DNA of 64,000 nucleotides from Cupriavidus pauculus (GTDB lineage: Bacteria; Pseudomonadota; Gammaproteobacteria; Burkholderiales; Burkholderiaceae): contig NZ_PJRP01000004.1 in the NCBI RefSeq assembly GCF_002858765.1, forward strand, positions 62,001 through 126,000, written 5' to 3'. The position numbers and the translations under genes are program-made. Of the stretch, positions 16,745 to 26,063 are shown piece by piece; position 1 is the stretch's first letter, and the number at the start of each line of letters is the position of its first letter. A model generated the notes under the pieces. The model had not been told where the DNA came from. It was given only the letters and a program-made list of their open reading frames with translations, and searched no databases.

Positions 16745-18091
16745 TCAGGTAGTCGGCTTCATGGTTTCGCACTGCTTTGTCATAGCCTCGCAGCGCGAGC
16801 ACGTGTTTTGAGCGCGCTGATTGATCATATTCAGACCATTCGTGTTCACCGCATTGCGGTTGACCAAGCCGGCAATGCCGCCGATGACGCCAGCCCCAGC
16901 GGTCGTCAGGCAGTCAGTCGTGCACTGGTCTGCCGTAGACTTGCACTGGTCGTAAGCAACCTGTCGACGCTGGCGGTCTTCCTCCATGCGTTGTGCTTGA
17001 GCCTGGGATTGGGCCTGTTGACGTTGGTTGTTCGAAGCCGTGCGCTGTGCGGCGGCATTGGCTTGCGCTTGCGCGTTGTCGGCTTGCGCGTTCTTCTGGT
17101 CGAGCTTGTCCTGGACCGTAGCCATACGAGCCACAGCGGCATCCATCAGTTTGCTCTTGGAGTATTTCTCAACGATGGTGCGGTAGGCGTCCAGGGCAAA
17201 ATCGTAGTTGCGCTCTTGCTCCTGCCGGCTTCCGTAGGCGAACAGCTTGTCCGCTGGCAGTGTGGCGATGGCCTTTGCATGCAACCCGGCGGCTTGCTTG
17301 CGCGTCACGGCGTCTGCATCCGCCTGCTCCAGCGCGCGGCGCGCAGTGTCCCATTGACTGTCAATCTCCGTCATGCGGGTGCTGTCCCAGCCAGCGTAGC
17401 CTTGGCTCACGAGTGCCCCCTGAAACCGTTGAACGCAACTGTCCCGGTCATTACATTCCGTGACGCGATAGCTGCCCGGCGAGCCGGTGACCAGCGCGTA
17501 ACCCCACAAGTCGAGTTGATTGCGAGCCTTTTCATCGGGCCAGCTTTGCCAAGTCTTGGTCCGTGAGTTATAGCTTGCCAAATAGACAGCATTCACGCGG
17601 CCTTCCGGCTGATCTTCCGAGCCGCTTGTCGAATAGGCTGCCAGCTCGTTGTTGGCGGTGAGATTCGAGCGATAGATTCCTAGGCGCCTCTTCCCGGAAA
17701 AGTACGCGATGCTAAATCCGCCGCTGTCCTGAATGGCTTTCTCGTAGGTCTCTGCAGGTCCTTCGCTGCCGGAAGAGAAGCGAATCTTGATGGGATACTG
17801 CAACGAGCCGGACGCATCGTACCTGCGGGTCTCGTACTTGCCGAACACCTTGCCGTGTCGGAAGTAACCTGCGGAAGTTGACGAAGTCCCATCCGTCTGC
17901 AAATAGGTTAGCTTGCCATCCCCATGACCATAGCCATCCTGGCACTTGCCCTCCCACCGGATGCGCTCCCCAGGCCTTGGTACCTCGTTCCACAGCTTGC
18001 AATTTGCTTCCGCGTCTGTGAAGAACTCTCCATCGGCGTGAGCAGAAGTCGCCACAAATAGGGCCGCCAAGGCCCAAAGTACCCGTTTCAT
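16745..18091 (-). CDS. Periplasmic protein with TPR-like and coiled-coil regions
   Basis: The 448-residue protein starts with a signal peptide (MKRVLWALAALFVATSAHA); AGGGA precedes this ATG, so 18091 is preferred over 18166. The N-terminal half contains GYGHGDGKLTYLQTDG and HGKVFGKYETRRYD, resembling MORN-type repeats. A TPR-like stretch follows (QEQERNYDFALDAYRTIVEK), then a Gln/Ala-rich coiled coil of about 60 residues and a Cys-rich end (CKSTADQCTTDC, CSRCEAMTKQC) interrupted by a Gly/Ala hydrophobic stretch. The order recalls YbgF-like envelope proteins, but I cannot name the family. It has its own terminator and no operon partner. Confidence 0.75.
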   Translation of the reverse strand: MKRVLWALAALFVATSAHADGEFFTDAEANCKLWNEVPRPGERIRWEGKCQDGYGHGDGKLTYLQTDGTSSTSAGYFRHGKVFGKYETRRYDASGSLQYPIKIRFSSGSEGPAETYEKAIQDSGGFSIAYFSGKRRLGIYRSNLTANNELAAYSTSGSEDQPEGRVNAVYLASYNSRTKTWQSWPDEKARNQLDLWGYALVTGSPGSYRVTECNDRDSCVQRFQGALVSQGYAGWDSTRMTEIDSQWDTARRALEQADADAVTRKQAAGLHAKAIATLPADKLFAYGSRQEQERNYDFALDAYRTIVEKYSKSKLMDAAVARMATVQDKLDQKNAQADNAQAQANAAAQRTASNNQRQQAQSQAQAQRMEEDRQRRQVAYDQCKSTADQCTTDCLTTAGAGVIGGIAGLVNRNAVNTNGLNMINQRAQNTCSRCEAMTKQCETMKPTT

Positions 18092-18518
18092 CCCGTTTTC
18101 CCTAGATTCGATTGTTTTTTTCGAGCGGGAGTCTCGCTTGCAACCTGGTAAGTGCCGAACCCCCACTTAGTGGGGTTGGGGTGCTGTACAACACGGGTTT
18201 TTCCGATAGTGTCCCGATGGGTCAAATCCTTGCCCCGAGATATCAAACGATGGGTTGGATTTTCGATGATACTGCCGCGCTCGCCGAGGCCGGGGCTGTG
18301 CGTCAGCTGGCGTGGTCGGGCTGATGCTGTCTTGGAATTTCCCGCTGTCACGTCACGGGCTCCACCGCTACTGGCCAGGTCGTGCATGGGGTACGCGGCG
18401 GCGTCGAATCGGAAACGGATCGTTCTTGAACGCGGGTGTGACGTTCAGCCCAAATCAGGTTGCCCGCTTGGGCCGCCGCACGCTTGGCGAGGATAGAAAG
18501 CAACTTTCACGTGTCAAC
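18092..18518. other. Intergenic region
   Basis: These 427 bases between divergent genes presumably hold the promoter of the periplasmic-protein gene. Overlapping short ORFs have no ribosome site. I see no recognisable motif. Confidence 0.35.
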
Positions 18519-18782
18519 ATGAGCCTTTCCGTAGATCAACGCCGCCTCCTTACACAGATGTTGGGCGGTCACAAGCTAATCGCCCAAAAATCACCCCTCG
18601 ATGGACGGGTCGTCGGTGCCAAACTTTACCCACCCGGTTCGATGGATGCTGAAGACGTTCCGCTGTGGCGAGTGGAGAAACTCATTGAACGCGGGCGGTT
18701 GCGGCCGAACCCGGCGGTAACCAGCCCGGTTGACGAATGGATTGTCACACCCATTGGCGCCAGGCGTAGAACCGCCGAATGA
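18519..18782 (+). CDS. Small hypothetical protein
   Basis: The frame gives 87 residues from MSLSVDQRRLLTQML to RRRTAE. It is charged, soluble and has protein-like composition; the middle (PLWRVEKLIERGRLRPN) could be the recognition part of a small winged helix, but no family is recognised. The ATG at 18519 is chosen because upstream codons are Arg-rich and not protein-like; the ribosome site is weak. Confidence 0.5.
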   Translation: MSLSVDQRRLLTQMLGGHKLIAQKSPLDGRVVGAKLYPPGSMDAEDVPLWRVEKLIERGRLRPNPAVTSPVDEWIVTPIGARRRTAE

Positions 18783-19122
18783 CTCCGCACACAACAAGAT
18801 GGCGTCACCAGAGAGATCCGGGGCGGGTAGTCCCTCGATCCATCTGCCATCGCCAAGCCTAGCCAATTTCTAGATGTGCCGAACAGCGCACGAGTCATCG
18901 TGGCGTTTGGTGGGCGCTTTGTCGAAGCCGCCATCTCTTGGCGATCCAAAGCGCTCATCTGCGGTGTGCGAAGGGGGGGGCAACACTGTCTACTCGCGTC
19001 CGCGTATGACACACCGATCACTACATCGCACATGACACGGGCCTTGAGGCCAATGGTATGAGTCTTGCGCACCGGCTAGCCTTTCAGGACAGGAAGCCTG
19101 CCAAATAGGAATCGGAGGCCCA
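18783..19122. other. Region upstream of the porin gene
   Basis: This stretch should contain the porin promoter. A G-run occurs at 18974-18980. Short ORFs on both strands are not supported by ribosome sites. Confidence 0.35.
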
Positions 19123-20199
19123 ATGAAAAAGTCAATTGCGCTGATCGCGACCACTGTCCTGACCGGCACCGCATACGCCCAGTCCAATGTCACGCTATAT
19201 GGGATCGTTGATGCCGGCGTCGAATTCAATACGAACGCAGGGCCGAATGGCAACAGCCTCACGCGACTGACTTCTGGGAATCTGTCCGGCTCGCGCTGGG
19301 GGTTGCGCGCGACCGAGGACCTAGGCCGCGGCCTGAAGGCGGTATTCGTCCTGGAAAGCGGATTCGACCTCGATACCGGTAACTTGGCCCAGGGCGGACG
19401 CCTGTTCGGGCGCAATGCCTATGTCGGGGCGAACAGCCCATACGGGTCGTTGCTGCTGGGCCGGCAGCAAACGGCCATGCGCGAATTCGGTATTGTTTAT
19501 GACCCGGCACAATTGGCCGACCGCTACGGCATCCTGTCGATCGCGCCGGAGTTTGGCGCGCGCGCGGACAACTCAATCAAGTACGTCGGCCAGTTCGGCG
19601 GGCTGACTGCAATTGCCTTCTATTCGTTCCAGTCCAATGGGAACGAGGTGCCGGGCGCCTATGTGTTTGGGCGTGATTTCGGTGCGTTCCTCAACTATGC
19701 CAAGGGTCCGTTTTCGCTGGGCGTGTCCTACGACGACGCCCATGCCGGTACGCCTGCAAACCAGGCGCCGGTCTTCCGGCGCTATTCGGTGGCGGGTACC
19801 TACGCGACAGGCCCGGCGAAAGTATTCGCCGGCTACCGCCTCGCCAAGGCGCTCGATGGCGCCATGCTGCCGGGTGCCCAAGCCGCGAATACCGGATCGA
19901 ATCTCTACTGGCTGGCGCTCGGGTACCAACTGACGCCAGCGTTCTCGGTGACCAGCGCAGCCTACTACCAGGATTTCCGTCAGACCGGCTCGGATCCGTG
20001 GCTCTTTTCCGTGATGGGCGACTATTCGTTGAGCAAGCGCACCGATCTTTATGCATCGGTGTCGTATGCGCTTAACAAGGACAAGTCGCAGCTCGGCGTA
20101 AACGGCTTCAACAGCGGATCGGGCTCGAGCGCCATTTTCAACGTGGAGCCGGGCGCGAACCAGTTCGGTGCGGTGGTCGGTATTCGTCACCGGTTCTGA
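19123..20199 (+). CDS. General porin (Gram-negative porin, Burkholderia/Bordetella type)
   Basis: The 358-residue outer-membrane protein has a signal peptide ending TGTAYA, then QSNVTLYGIVDAGVEF, the standard start of betaproteobacterial porins. GSRWGLRATEDLGRGLKAVF and GRNAYVGANSPYGSLLLGRQ form the first strands, and the C-terminus GAVVGIRHRF ends in Phe, the signal for the BAM complex. It should form a 16-strand trimeric channel for small hydrophilic solutes. GGAGG lies just before the ATG. It stands alone. Confidence 0.93.
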   Translation: MKKSIALIATTVLTGTAYAQSNVTLYGIVDAGVEFNTNAGPNGNSLTRLTSGNLSGSRWGLRATEDLGRGLKAVFVLESGFDLDTGNLAQGGRLFGRNAYVGANSPYGSLLLGRQQTAMREFGIVYDPAQLADRYGILSIAPEFGARADNSIKYVGQFGGLTAIAFYSFQSNGNEVPGAYVFGRDFGAFLNYAKGPFSLGVSYDDAHAGTPANQAPVFRRYSVAGTYATGPAKVFAGYRLAKALDGAMLPGAQAANTGSNLYWLALGYQLTPAFSVTSAAYYQDFRQTGSDPWLFSVMGDYSLSKRTDLYASVSYALNKDKSQLGVNGFNSGSGSSAIFNVEPGANQFGAVVGIRHRF

Positions 20200-21010
20200 A
20201 GAAGGCCGGCTGTAGTATCGACGTCTGAGCGGCTTCGCCCGTCGGCGCATCGCGGCTGGGCGTCTGGAAGGAAACTTGGTGGGCAAGATTGAGATTCGCC
20301 ACCCGTGGTGCGAGGGCAGGGTGGGAGTGAATTCCGTCAAAAATTCGTCATTCGCCAGTGGCAAATGGCTCTCGCCACCCTGCGAGGAAAAGTCTATGGC
20401 GGTCACATCGCACGTTGATGACAAGCTGCTCAAATGAGCGGGATTGCCGCCATTTGTACGGTGTTCCCATTCCTTCGTTAGGGCTATCGGCTGGGTATTC
20501 CTGCTTCTCGAGGATGCATCCGCAAGCCTGACGACGCCTTCGGTGAGTATTGCATCTCGCCGTTCCCGAACGACCAGTTTTCGGGCTGGACATCGATCAG
20601 GCTGATCCATACTTCCTCGAGGCGGGTACCCGTACGCCGACTGATGCCTTCGGAAAGCTCTTCCAGATAGACCCTTGTGGGCGTGCCACTGCTACTGGTC
20701 ATTTTCATCGCTCCTGTGTCCAGCCGTTCTCATGCTGTCTGGCAACGCTGTCGGTCTTGAAAAACCGTGCACTACCTACCCGGAATAAATTGCGAGTAAG
20801 CGCTATTCTTTGCAAGAGCATTTCCGTGGTCAGCATTGGCCGACAGCACCCATGCGATAGCAGCGCGATTCAGGCGACGATTGCGACACGTTTGGGCTGG
20901 CGATTGATATCCGTGCACAGTCGGCCCGTAGATTCGGCGCGGTCAGCGAAGCCAGAATGGTCTGGCCTCGGTCAATGGGTGGGGCTGTGAGTTGCTCGGG
21001 GCCGACCCGA
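20200..21010. other. Gene-poor region with a tautomerase relic
   Basis: Apart from the tautomerase fragment at 20484-20708 I see no supported gene in these 811 bases. A 146-codon plus-strand frame at 20550 runs antisense to the relic and is not protein-like. Confidence 0.4.
20484..20708 (-). pseudogene. Tautomerase family C-terminal fragment
   Basis: Residues 14-53 (YLEELSEGISRRTGTRLEEV followed by WISLIDVQPENWSFGNGEMQ) match the C-terminal half of the larger tautomerases, where EN-W-SFGNGxxQY is diagnostic. The N-terminal half, including the catalytic Pro1, is missing and the frame instead begins in an unrelated sequence; the tail after MQY is also not typical. It is a truncated relic. Confidence 0.72.
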
Positions 21011-24000
21011 TCACGACGCTTGCGCCAAGTTGTCCACGGTAGGCTCCTGCAGCAAGATCTCCGCTGGCGGCCGGATGCGGAACCAAATCGCGTACATCGC
21101 CGGCAGGAACACCAGCGTGAGTAGCGTTCCCGCGAGCGTCCCTCCGATCAGCGTATAGGCCAGTGTGCCCCAGAACACCGAATGCGTGAGCGGGATGAAG
21201 GCGAGGATGGCTGCGGCGGCCGTCAGTAGCACCGGCCGCGCCCGTTGTACGGTGGCCTCCACCACCGCGTCGTACGGCGAGAGTCCCTCCTTCAGGTTGC
21301 CCTGAATCTGCCCGATCAGGATCAGCGTGTTCCGCATCAGGATGCCAGACAGCGCCACCAGACCGACGAGCGCATTAATACCGAACGGCTGGCGGAAGAG
21401 CAGTAGGGTCGGGACCACGCCGATCAGGCCGAGCGGACTCGTCAGGATGACCATGACCATGCCCGCCATCGACCGCACCTGTAGCATGATGATCATCAGC
21501 GTGATCGCCAGCATGATGGGGAACAGCGGCGCCAGCGCCTTGTTCGCCTTGCCTGACTCTTCGATGGATCCAGCCATCTCGATACGGTAGCCAGAGGGCA
21601 GCTTCTGGATGATCGGTTGAAGTTGCGCCAGGATGGCCTTCGATACGTCGGGCGGCTGCTGGTCATCGGCAATGTCGCCCCGCACGGTGATGGTTGGGGT
21701 GCGGTCGCGGCGGCGCAGGATGGGATCTTCCATGCGCACGTCTACCGTGCCGACCTGGGAGAGGGGGACGCGCTCGCCGTTGGCACCGATCAATGTAAAG
21801 CCGGCGATACGCTCCGGGTCAAGGCGGATGTCGCCCGCGGCGCGCGCCACTACCTGCACGGAGCGGATGTCCTCGCGCACCTCGGTCACCGGCACGCCGG
21901 TCAGCAGGAATTCAAGCTGTCGCGCCACGTCGCGGGAGGTCAGGCCGACCGCCTGCAGGCGGTCCTGCTGGAGCGTGAAATGCAGTCCCGGCACACGCGG
22001 GCCCCAATCGGTGTTGACGGTGCGCATCAGTTCGCTGGCGCCCATCACGCCTTCTACCTGCTGTGCGATGGCTCGCAGCTTGTCGGGGTCTGGACCCATG
22101 ACGCGGAACGCGACGGGGAAGGGCGAGTAGGGTCCGAACACCAGTTGCGTCACGCGCACGCGCGCGCCCGGTGCCAGGCCTTCGGCGATGGCCTGGCGGA
22201 GTCGGCCCTTGAGCGTGTCGCGTGCTTCCTGGTTGTCGGTGCGCACCACGATCTTAGCGAAGGACGGGTCGGGTAATTCCGGCGACATCGCCAGGTAGAA
22301 GCGCGGCGCCCCCTGGCCCACATAGGCGGTGACGATTTTTGCTTCTGGCTGCTTATCGAGCCATGCTTCTATCTTCTGCGTCGCGGCGCTGGTCTTTTCG
22401 ATGGATGTGCCGTAGGGCATCTGCACCTCCACCAGTACTTCGGGACGGTCGGAGGTCGGGAAGAACTGTTTGCGCACGGCGCCCATGCCAAGCACACTCG
22501 CGGCGAACAGTCCGACGACGACCGACGCCACCAGCCATTTTCGCCCGATCACCCTTCCCAGCAGCCCACGAAAACGCTGATAGTTGGGCGTGGCGTAGAT
22601 GGCGCCATGGCCGCCATCCACCTTCTTCATCTCAGGCAGCAGCTTTACGCCGAGATAGGGCGTGAAAGCAACCGCGACAATCCACGACGCGATCAGCGCG
22701 ATGCCCACGATCCAGAATTGGTTGCCGGTGTACTCGCCAGCGGAAGACTTCGCAAAGCCGTTCGGCATGAAGCCCACAGCAGTGATGAGCGTACCGGACA
22801 GCATTGGCGCGGCCGTGTGGCTCCAGGCATAGGCCGACGCGGCGATTCGTCCATATCCTTCTTCCATCTTCACTACCATCATTTCGATGGCGATGATGGC
22901 ATCATCCACCAGCAGTCCGAGAGCCAATATCAGGGATCCCAGCGTGATGCGGTCAAAGTTCTTTCCCGTCGCGGCCATGACGACAAAGACCGCGGCCAGC
23001 GTCAGCGGCACAGCCGCCGCGACCACGATGCCAACCCGCCAGCCCATGCTGATGAAGCTCACCACCAGCACCACGATCAGCGCGGCGAAGAATTTGACCA
23101 TGAACTCGTCGACCGCCGACTTGATGTTGACGGCCTGGTCGGTGACCTTGCTCAGTTCCATGCCCAGCGGCAGTTCGGCGTTGACCTTCGCCACTTCCGC
23201 ATCAAGCGACTTGCCGAGGTCGAGGCCGTTCCAGCCGTCGCGCATCACGATGCCGAGCAGCAGCGCCGGCTCGCCCTTGTTGCGCACCACGAAGGTCGCT
23301 GGGTCTTGGTAGCCGCGTTCGACGGTGGCGATGTCAGACAGTTTCAGCGTGCGGCCGTGCGCCACCACGGGCGTGTCGCGGATGCGTTCCAGCTTGTCGA
23401 AGGCGCCGTCGAGCCGCACGAAGACCTGCGGCCCGTCGGTGTCGATTGAGCCCGCGGGGGTGAGCACGTTCTGGCTGTTGAGCGCGGCAAAGATATCCTG
23501 CGGTGTCACGCCGAGCGTGGCCAGCCGGTCGTGCGAGAACGACACGTATATGCGCTCTGCCTGCTCGCCGATGATGTTGACCTTCTTCACGCCAGCCACA
23601 TGCAGCAGCCGCTGGCGGATGGTCTCCGCCTCGCGCACCAGCAGTCGCTGCGGCTCACCCCTTGCCTTTAGCGCGAAGAGGCCGAAGGTCACGTCCGAGT
23701 ATTCGTCGTTGATGAGCGGGCCGATGACGCCGCTAGGCAGGGAACGCGCTTCGTCGCCGAGCTTCTTGCGCGCCTGGTAGAACTCCTCGGGGACTTCCGC
23801 TGGCGGCGTGCTGTCGAGCAGCGTAACGGTGGTGAACGCCAGTCCCGGTCGTGTGTAGGTTTCCGTACGGTCGTAGTAGCGCAGTTCCTGCATGCGCTTT
23901 TCCAGCTTTTCCGCGACCTGGTCCTGCATTTCCTGCGCCGTCGCACCGGGCCATGCCGTGATGAAGATCATCGATTTCACGGTAAATGGCGGGTCCTCGG

Positions 24001-24112
24001 CACGGCCGAGCTGGAAGAAAGCGACGATCCCGGCGATCGAGATGAGGATGATCAGAAAGAGGGTGACGGCGCGCTCGCGCACGGCGAGTGCCGAGAGGTT
24101 AAAGCCACTCAT
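21011..24112 (-). CDS. RND efflux pump inner-membrane permease
   Basis: The 1033-residue AcrB-type permease begins MSGFNLSALAVRERAVTLF and has the HAE1 architecture: TM1, periplasmic loop (PPFTVKSMIFITAWPGATAQ), TM2-6 with proton-relay acids in ALGLLVDDAIIAIEMM, second loop, TM7-12. It should drive proton-coupled export of drugs or solvents from the periplasm, with the adaptor and outer-membrane factor encoded next to it. Its ATG overlaps the adaptor stop by four bases, so the two are translationally coupled. Confidence 0.94.
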   Translation of the reverse strand: MSGFNLSALAVRERAVTLFLIILISIAGIVAFFQLGRAEDPPFTVKSMIFITAWPGATAQEMQDQVAEKLEKRMQELRYYDRTETYTRPGLAFTTVTLLDSTPPAEVPEEFYQARKKLGDEARSLPSGVIGPLINDEYSDVTFGLFALKARGEPQRLLVREAETIRQRLLHVAGVKKVNIIGEQAERIYVSFSHDRLATLGVTPQDIFAALNSQNVLTPAGSIDTDGPQVFVRLDGAFDKLERIRDTPVVAHGRTLKLSDIATVERGYQDPATFVVRNKGEPALLLGIVMRDGWNGLDLGKSLDAEVAKVNAELPLGMELSKVTDQAVNIKSAVDEFMVKFFAALIVVLVVSFISMGWRVGIVVAAAVPLTLAAVFVVMAATGKNFDRITLGSLILALGLLVDDAIIAIEMMVVKMEEGYGRIAASAYAWSHTAAPMLSGTLITAVGFMPNGFAKSSAGEYTGNQFWIVGIALIASWIVAVAFTPYLGVKLLPEMKKVDGGHGAIYATPNYQRFRGLLGRVIGRKWLVASVVVGLFAASVLGMGAVRKQFFPTSDRPEVLVEVQMPYGTSIEKTSAATQKIEAWLDKQPEAKIVTAYVGQGAPRFYLAMSPELPDPSFAKIVVRTDNQEARDTLKGRLRQAIAEGLAPGARVRVTQLVFGPYSPFPVAFRVMGPDPDKLRAIAQQVEGVMGASELMRTVNTDWGPRVPGLHFTLQQDRLQAVGLTSRDVARQLEFLLTGVPVTEVREDIRSVQVVARAAGDIRLDPERIAGFTLIGANGERVPLSQVGTVDVRMEDPILRRRDRTPTITVRGDIADDQQPPDVSKAILAQLQPIIQKLPSGYRIEMAGSIEESGKANKALAPLFPIMLAITLMIIMLQVRSMAGMVMVILTSPLGLIGVVPTLLLFRQPFGINALVGLVALSGILMRNTLILIGQIQGNLKEGLSPYDAVVEATVQRARPVLLTAAAAILAFIPLTHSVFWGTLAYTLIGGTLAGTLLTLVFLPAMYAIWFRIRPPAEILLQEPTVDNLAQAS

Positions 24113-25305
24113 TGCTGCCCCCGCACGCCGTTGATGGTGTTGATGGTGTTACCGTCCTTCCCGGCGGTGGCGGTTTCGGCGACCTTCACCTCGGAGGCGA
24201 CCCTGACCTGCTGCCCCTCGTTCAGCAGGTGAGCGCCCAGTGCGACAACGCGATCGCCGGGCTGGATCTGGCCTTGGACCCGCGCGGCATCGTCGCTGAT
24301 GGCGCGCACGGTGACCGGTCGCCACGTCACGTGTGCCGGCGTGCCAGTGATCACCCAAACGCCAGTGCCTTTGCCCGGATCGTGGAGTGCACCGATGGGA
24401 ACCTGCAAGCCGGATTGCGACGCTTCCTGCGGATCGGTCACCTGCAACGTGACCGTGGCGCCAAGCGGCGCATCAGTCAGCGCGCCGCCGAGCACGTAAC
24501 GCGCTTCATAGGTCCGAGTCTGACGATCAGCGGCGTCGGAAAGCTGCCGCAGGGTTGCGGTGACCGCTTCGCCGTCCTTGCCGTAGAGCGTTGCGCGAGC
24601 GGTGGAGCCTACCTGCGGGCGCAGGGTTTCGGGCAGGTGGATGATGGCCTCGCGCTGTCCGGCGCGGGCCAGCCGTACCACCACCTGGCCGGCATTCACG
24701 ACCTGCCCTGGTTCGGCGACGGTCTCGACCACGACGCCGTCGGCATCGGCTAGCAACACGGCGTAGTCGGACGCATTGCGCGCCACGTCGGCCTGTGCCT
24801 CTTCGGCCCTGAGTTGCGCCCGCGCCGAGTCGGCGGAGGCCTTGATCTGATCGTACGCTGACGCCGATACGGCGCCGGCCGCCACCAGATCGCGGTAGCG
24901 CTCCTCGTCAGCCGCCAGTTGCATGGCGCGCGCCTTGGCAGCGGCCACCGCTTCTAGCCGTGCGCGTGCGGCCAGCTTCAAATCAATGGGATCGAGCCGC
25001 ATCAGCGGCTGGCCGCGCTTCACGGATTGGCCAGTGTCAACCAGACGCTCCAGTACCTTGCCAGATACGCGGAAGCCCAGATCGCTCTGCACGCGCGCGG
25101 CGACGATGCCAGTGAAGGCGCGCCGGGCAGCCGACGCGTCCTGGACGTTTTCTACTCTCACAAGCGGCGTTTGTACGCGCGGATCGGGTTGTGGCTTGCC
25201 GCCGCATGCCGCCAGTGCGAGTGGCAGGAGACATACGGCAGTGAACGCAGCGGCGCTAGTGGCGGCTTGGGAGACGGTGGATGCGGAAAATCGGCGCAGA
25301 AGCAT
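24109..25305 (-). CDS. RND periplasmic adaptor (membrane fusion lipoprotein)
   Basis: The 398-residue protein has a lipoprotein signal with lipobox LAAC (Cys34), the lipoyl/barrel-sandwich halves (GFRVSGKVLERLVDTGQSVK and DGVVVETVAEPGQVVNAGQV), an alpha-hairpin rich in Ala/Arg between them, and a beta-barrel region. It bridges the permease and the TolC-like factor. A minus-strand promoter (TTGACT, 17 bases, TACAGT) overlaps the operator at 25342-25369, so it is repressed by the TetR gene just upstream. Confidence 0.92.
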   Translation of the reverse strand: MLLRRFSASTVSQAATSAAAFTAVCLLPLALAACGGKPQPDPRVQTPLVRVENVQDASAARRAFTGIVAARVQSDLGFRVSGKVLERLVDTGQSVKRGQPLMRLDPIDLKLAARARLEAVAAAKARAMQLAADEERYRDLVAAGAVSASAYDQIKASADSARAQLRAEEAQADVARNASDYAVLLADADGVVVETVAEPGQVVNAGQVVVRLARAGQREAIIHLPETLRPQVGSTARATLYGKDGEAVTATLRQLSDAADRQTRTYEARYVLGGALTDAPLGATVTLQVTDPQEASQSGLQVPIGALHDPGKGTGVWVITGTPAHVTWRPVTVRAISDDAARVQGQIQPGDRVVALGAHLLNEGQQVRVASEVKVAETATAGKDGNTINTINGVRGQQ

Positions 25306-25341
25306 GAGGGCCCTCCATACAGATGGCCTTCACTGTAGTAA

Positions 25342-25369
25342 CAGTGACCAATTTAGTCAATGGTCACTG
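25342..25369. promoter_or_regulatory. TetR operator upstream of the adaptor-permease genes
   Basis: CAGTGACCA (25342-25350) and TGGTCACTG (25361-25369) are perfect inverted copies 10 bases apart. The minus-strand -35 (TTGACT) lies inside the spacer. The same half-site GTGACCA recurs upstream of the outer-membrane factor gene. Confidence 0.9.
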
Positions 25370-25375
25370 CGAAAG

Positions 25376-25993
25376 TTAAGGTGCGAGACTTCGCAGGATC
25401 AGGTTGCTGAGTTGTGCCGGCGCCACTTCGACAAAGTCCAGGTTGTGTTGAAGCTGCAGGGGATCAAGGTAGGGCTTCATCACGAGGTAAATGGCGTGAG
25501 CCGTCTCGTCGAGTGGCGTTTTACGCTCGAACTCACCGGATTCGCGCCCTTCGCGAACAATTTGCAGGATCAGTCGCTGCATATGGGCATCGTAGGCGCG
25601 GGCCGAACCCCACTGTTCCTCGCAGGCCACCACGGCAATGGCGTACAGCTTTCGGTCTTGAAAGAAAAGCCGGCTGCCAGCTTCAGCCAAGGTGCCGAAG
25701 AGGCGTCGCAGCCTTTCGGAGGCTGAGTCGGCGCCGGCCACCGACTCGTCTACGGCCTGCTGCATCTGGTCCAGGCAGTTGCGGCAGATGACTTCGCCGA
25801 TCGCCTGTTTGGAGTCAAAGAACTTGTAGACGTAGGCCTTCGAAAATCCGATGGCCTTGGCCAGGTCGGACACCGTGGTCTTCTCATATCCGTAAAGGCT
25901 GAAGTGCTCCGTGGCCGCTTCCACGATCTGATTGCGCACGCTGTGATCCACGGGCCCGCGCGGTTGGGGGGCGATGGGTTGGGTATCGGTCAT
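25376..25993 (-). CDS. TetR-family repressor of the efflux system
   Basis: The 205-residue protein has the TetR helix-turn-helix at about 20-66 (VEAATEHFSLYGYEKTTVSD, LAKAIGFSKAYVYKFFDSK). It is flanked on both sides by copies of one operator, one before the adaptor-permease genes and one before the divergent outer-membrane factor, so it very likely represses all three and itself. Ligand-binding residues cannot be read from sequence. Confidence 0.92.
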   Translation of the reverse strand: MTDTQPIAPQPRGPVDHSVRNQIVEAATEHFSLYGYEKTTVSDLAKAIGFSKAYVYKFFDSKQAIGEVICRNCLDQMQQAVDESVAGADSASERLRRLFGTLAEAGSRLFFQDRKLYAIAVVACEEQWGSARAYDAHMQRLILQIVREGRESGEFERKTPLDETAHAIYLVMKPYLDPLQLQHNLDFVEVAPAQLSNLILRSLAP

Positions 25994-26020
25994 GTCGTGA
26001 GCTTACACGCTGATTACTCA

Positions 26021-26054
26021 TTGACAAAGAGTGACCAGTTTGTATTATGGTCAC
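26021..26054 (+). promoter_or_regulatory. Promoter and TetR operator of the outer-membrane factor gene
   Basis: TTGACA (26021-26026) and TATTAT (26043-26048) are 16 bases apart. The operator GTGACCA (26031-26037), 10 bases, TGGTCAC (26048-26054) covers the spacer and -10. The predicted start point near 26055 rules out translation from codons at 26031. Confidence 0.9.
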
Positions 26055-26063
26055 AAGTCACGC

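Noticed and set aside
19573..20610. 345-codon minus-strand ORF
   Set aside because: Runs antisense to the porin and into unrelated sequence; no ribosome site, no recognised domain.
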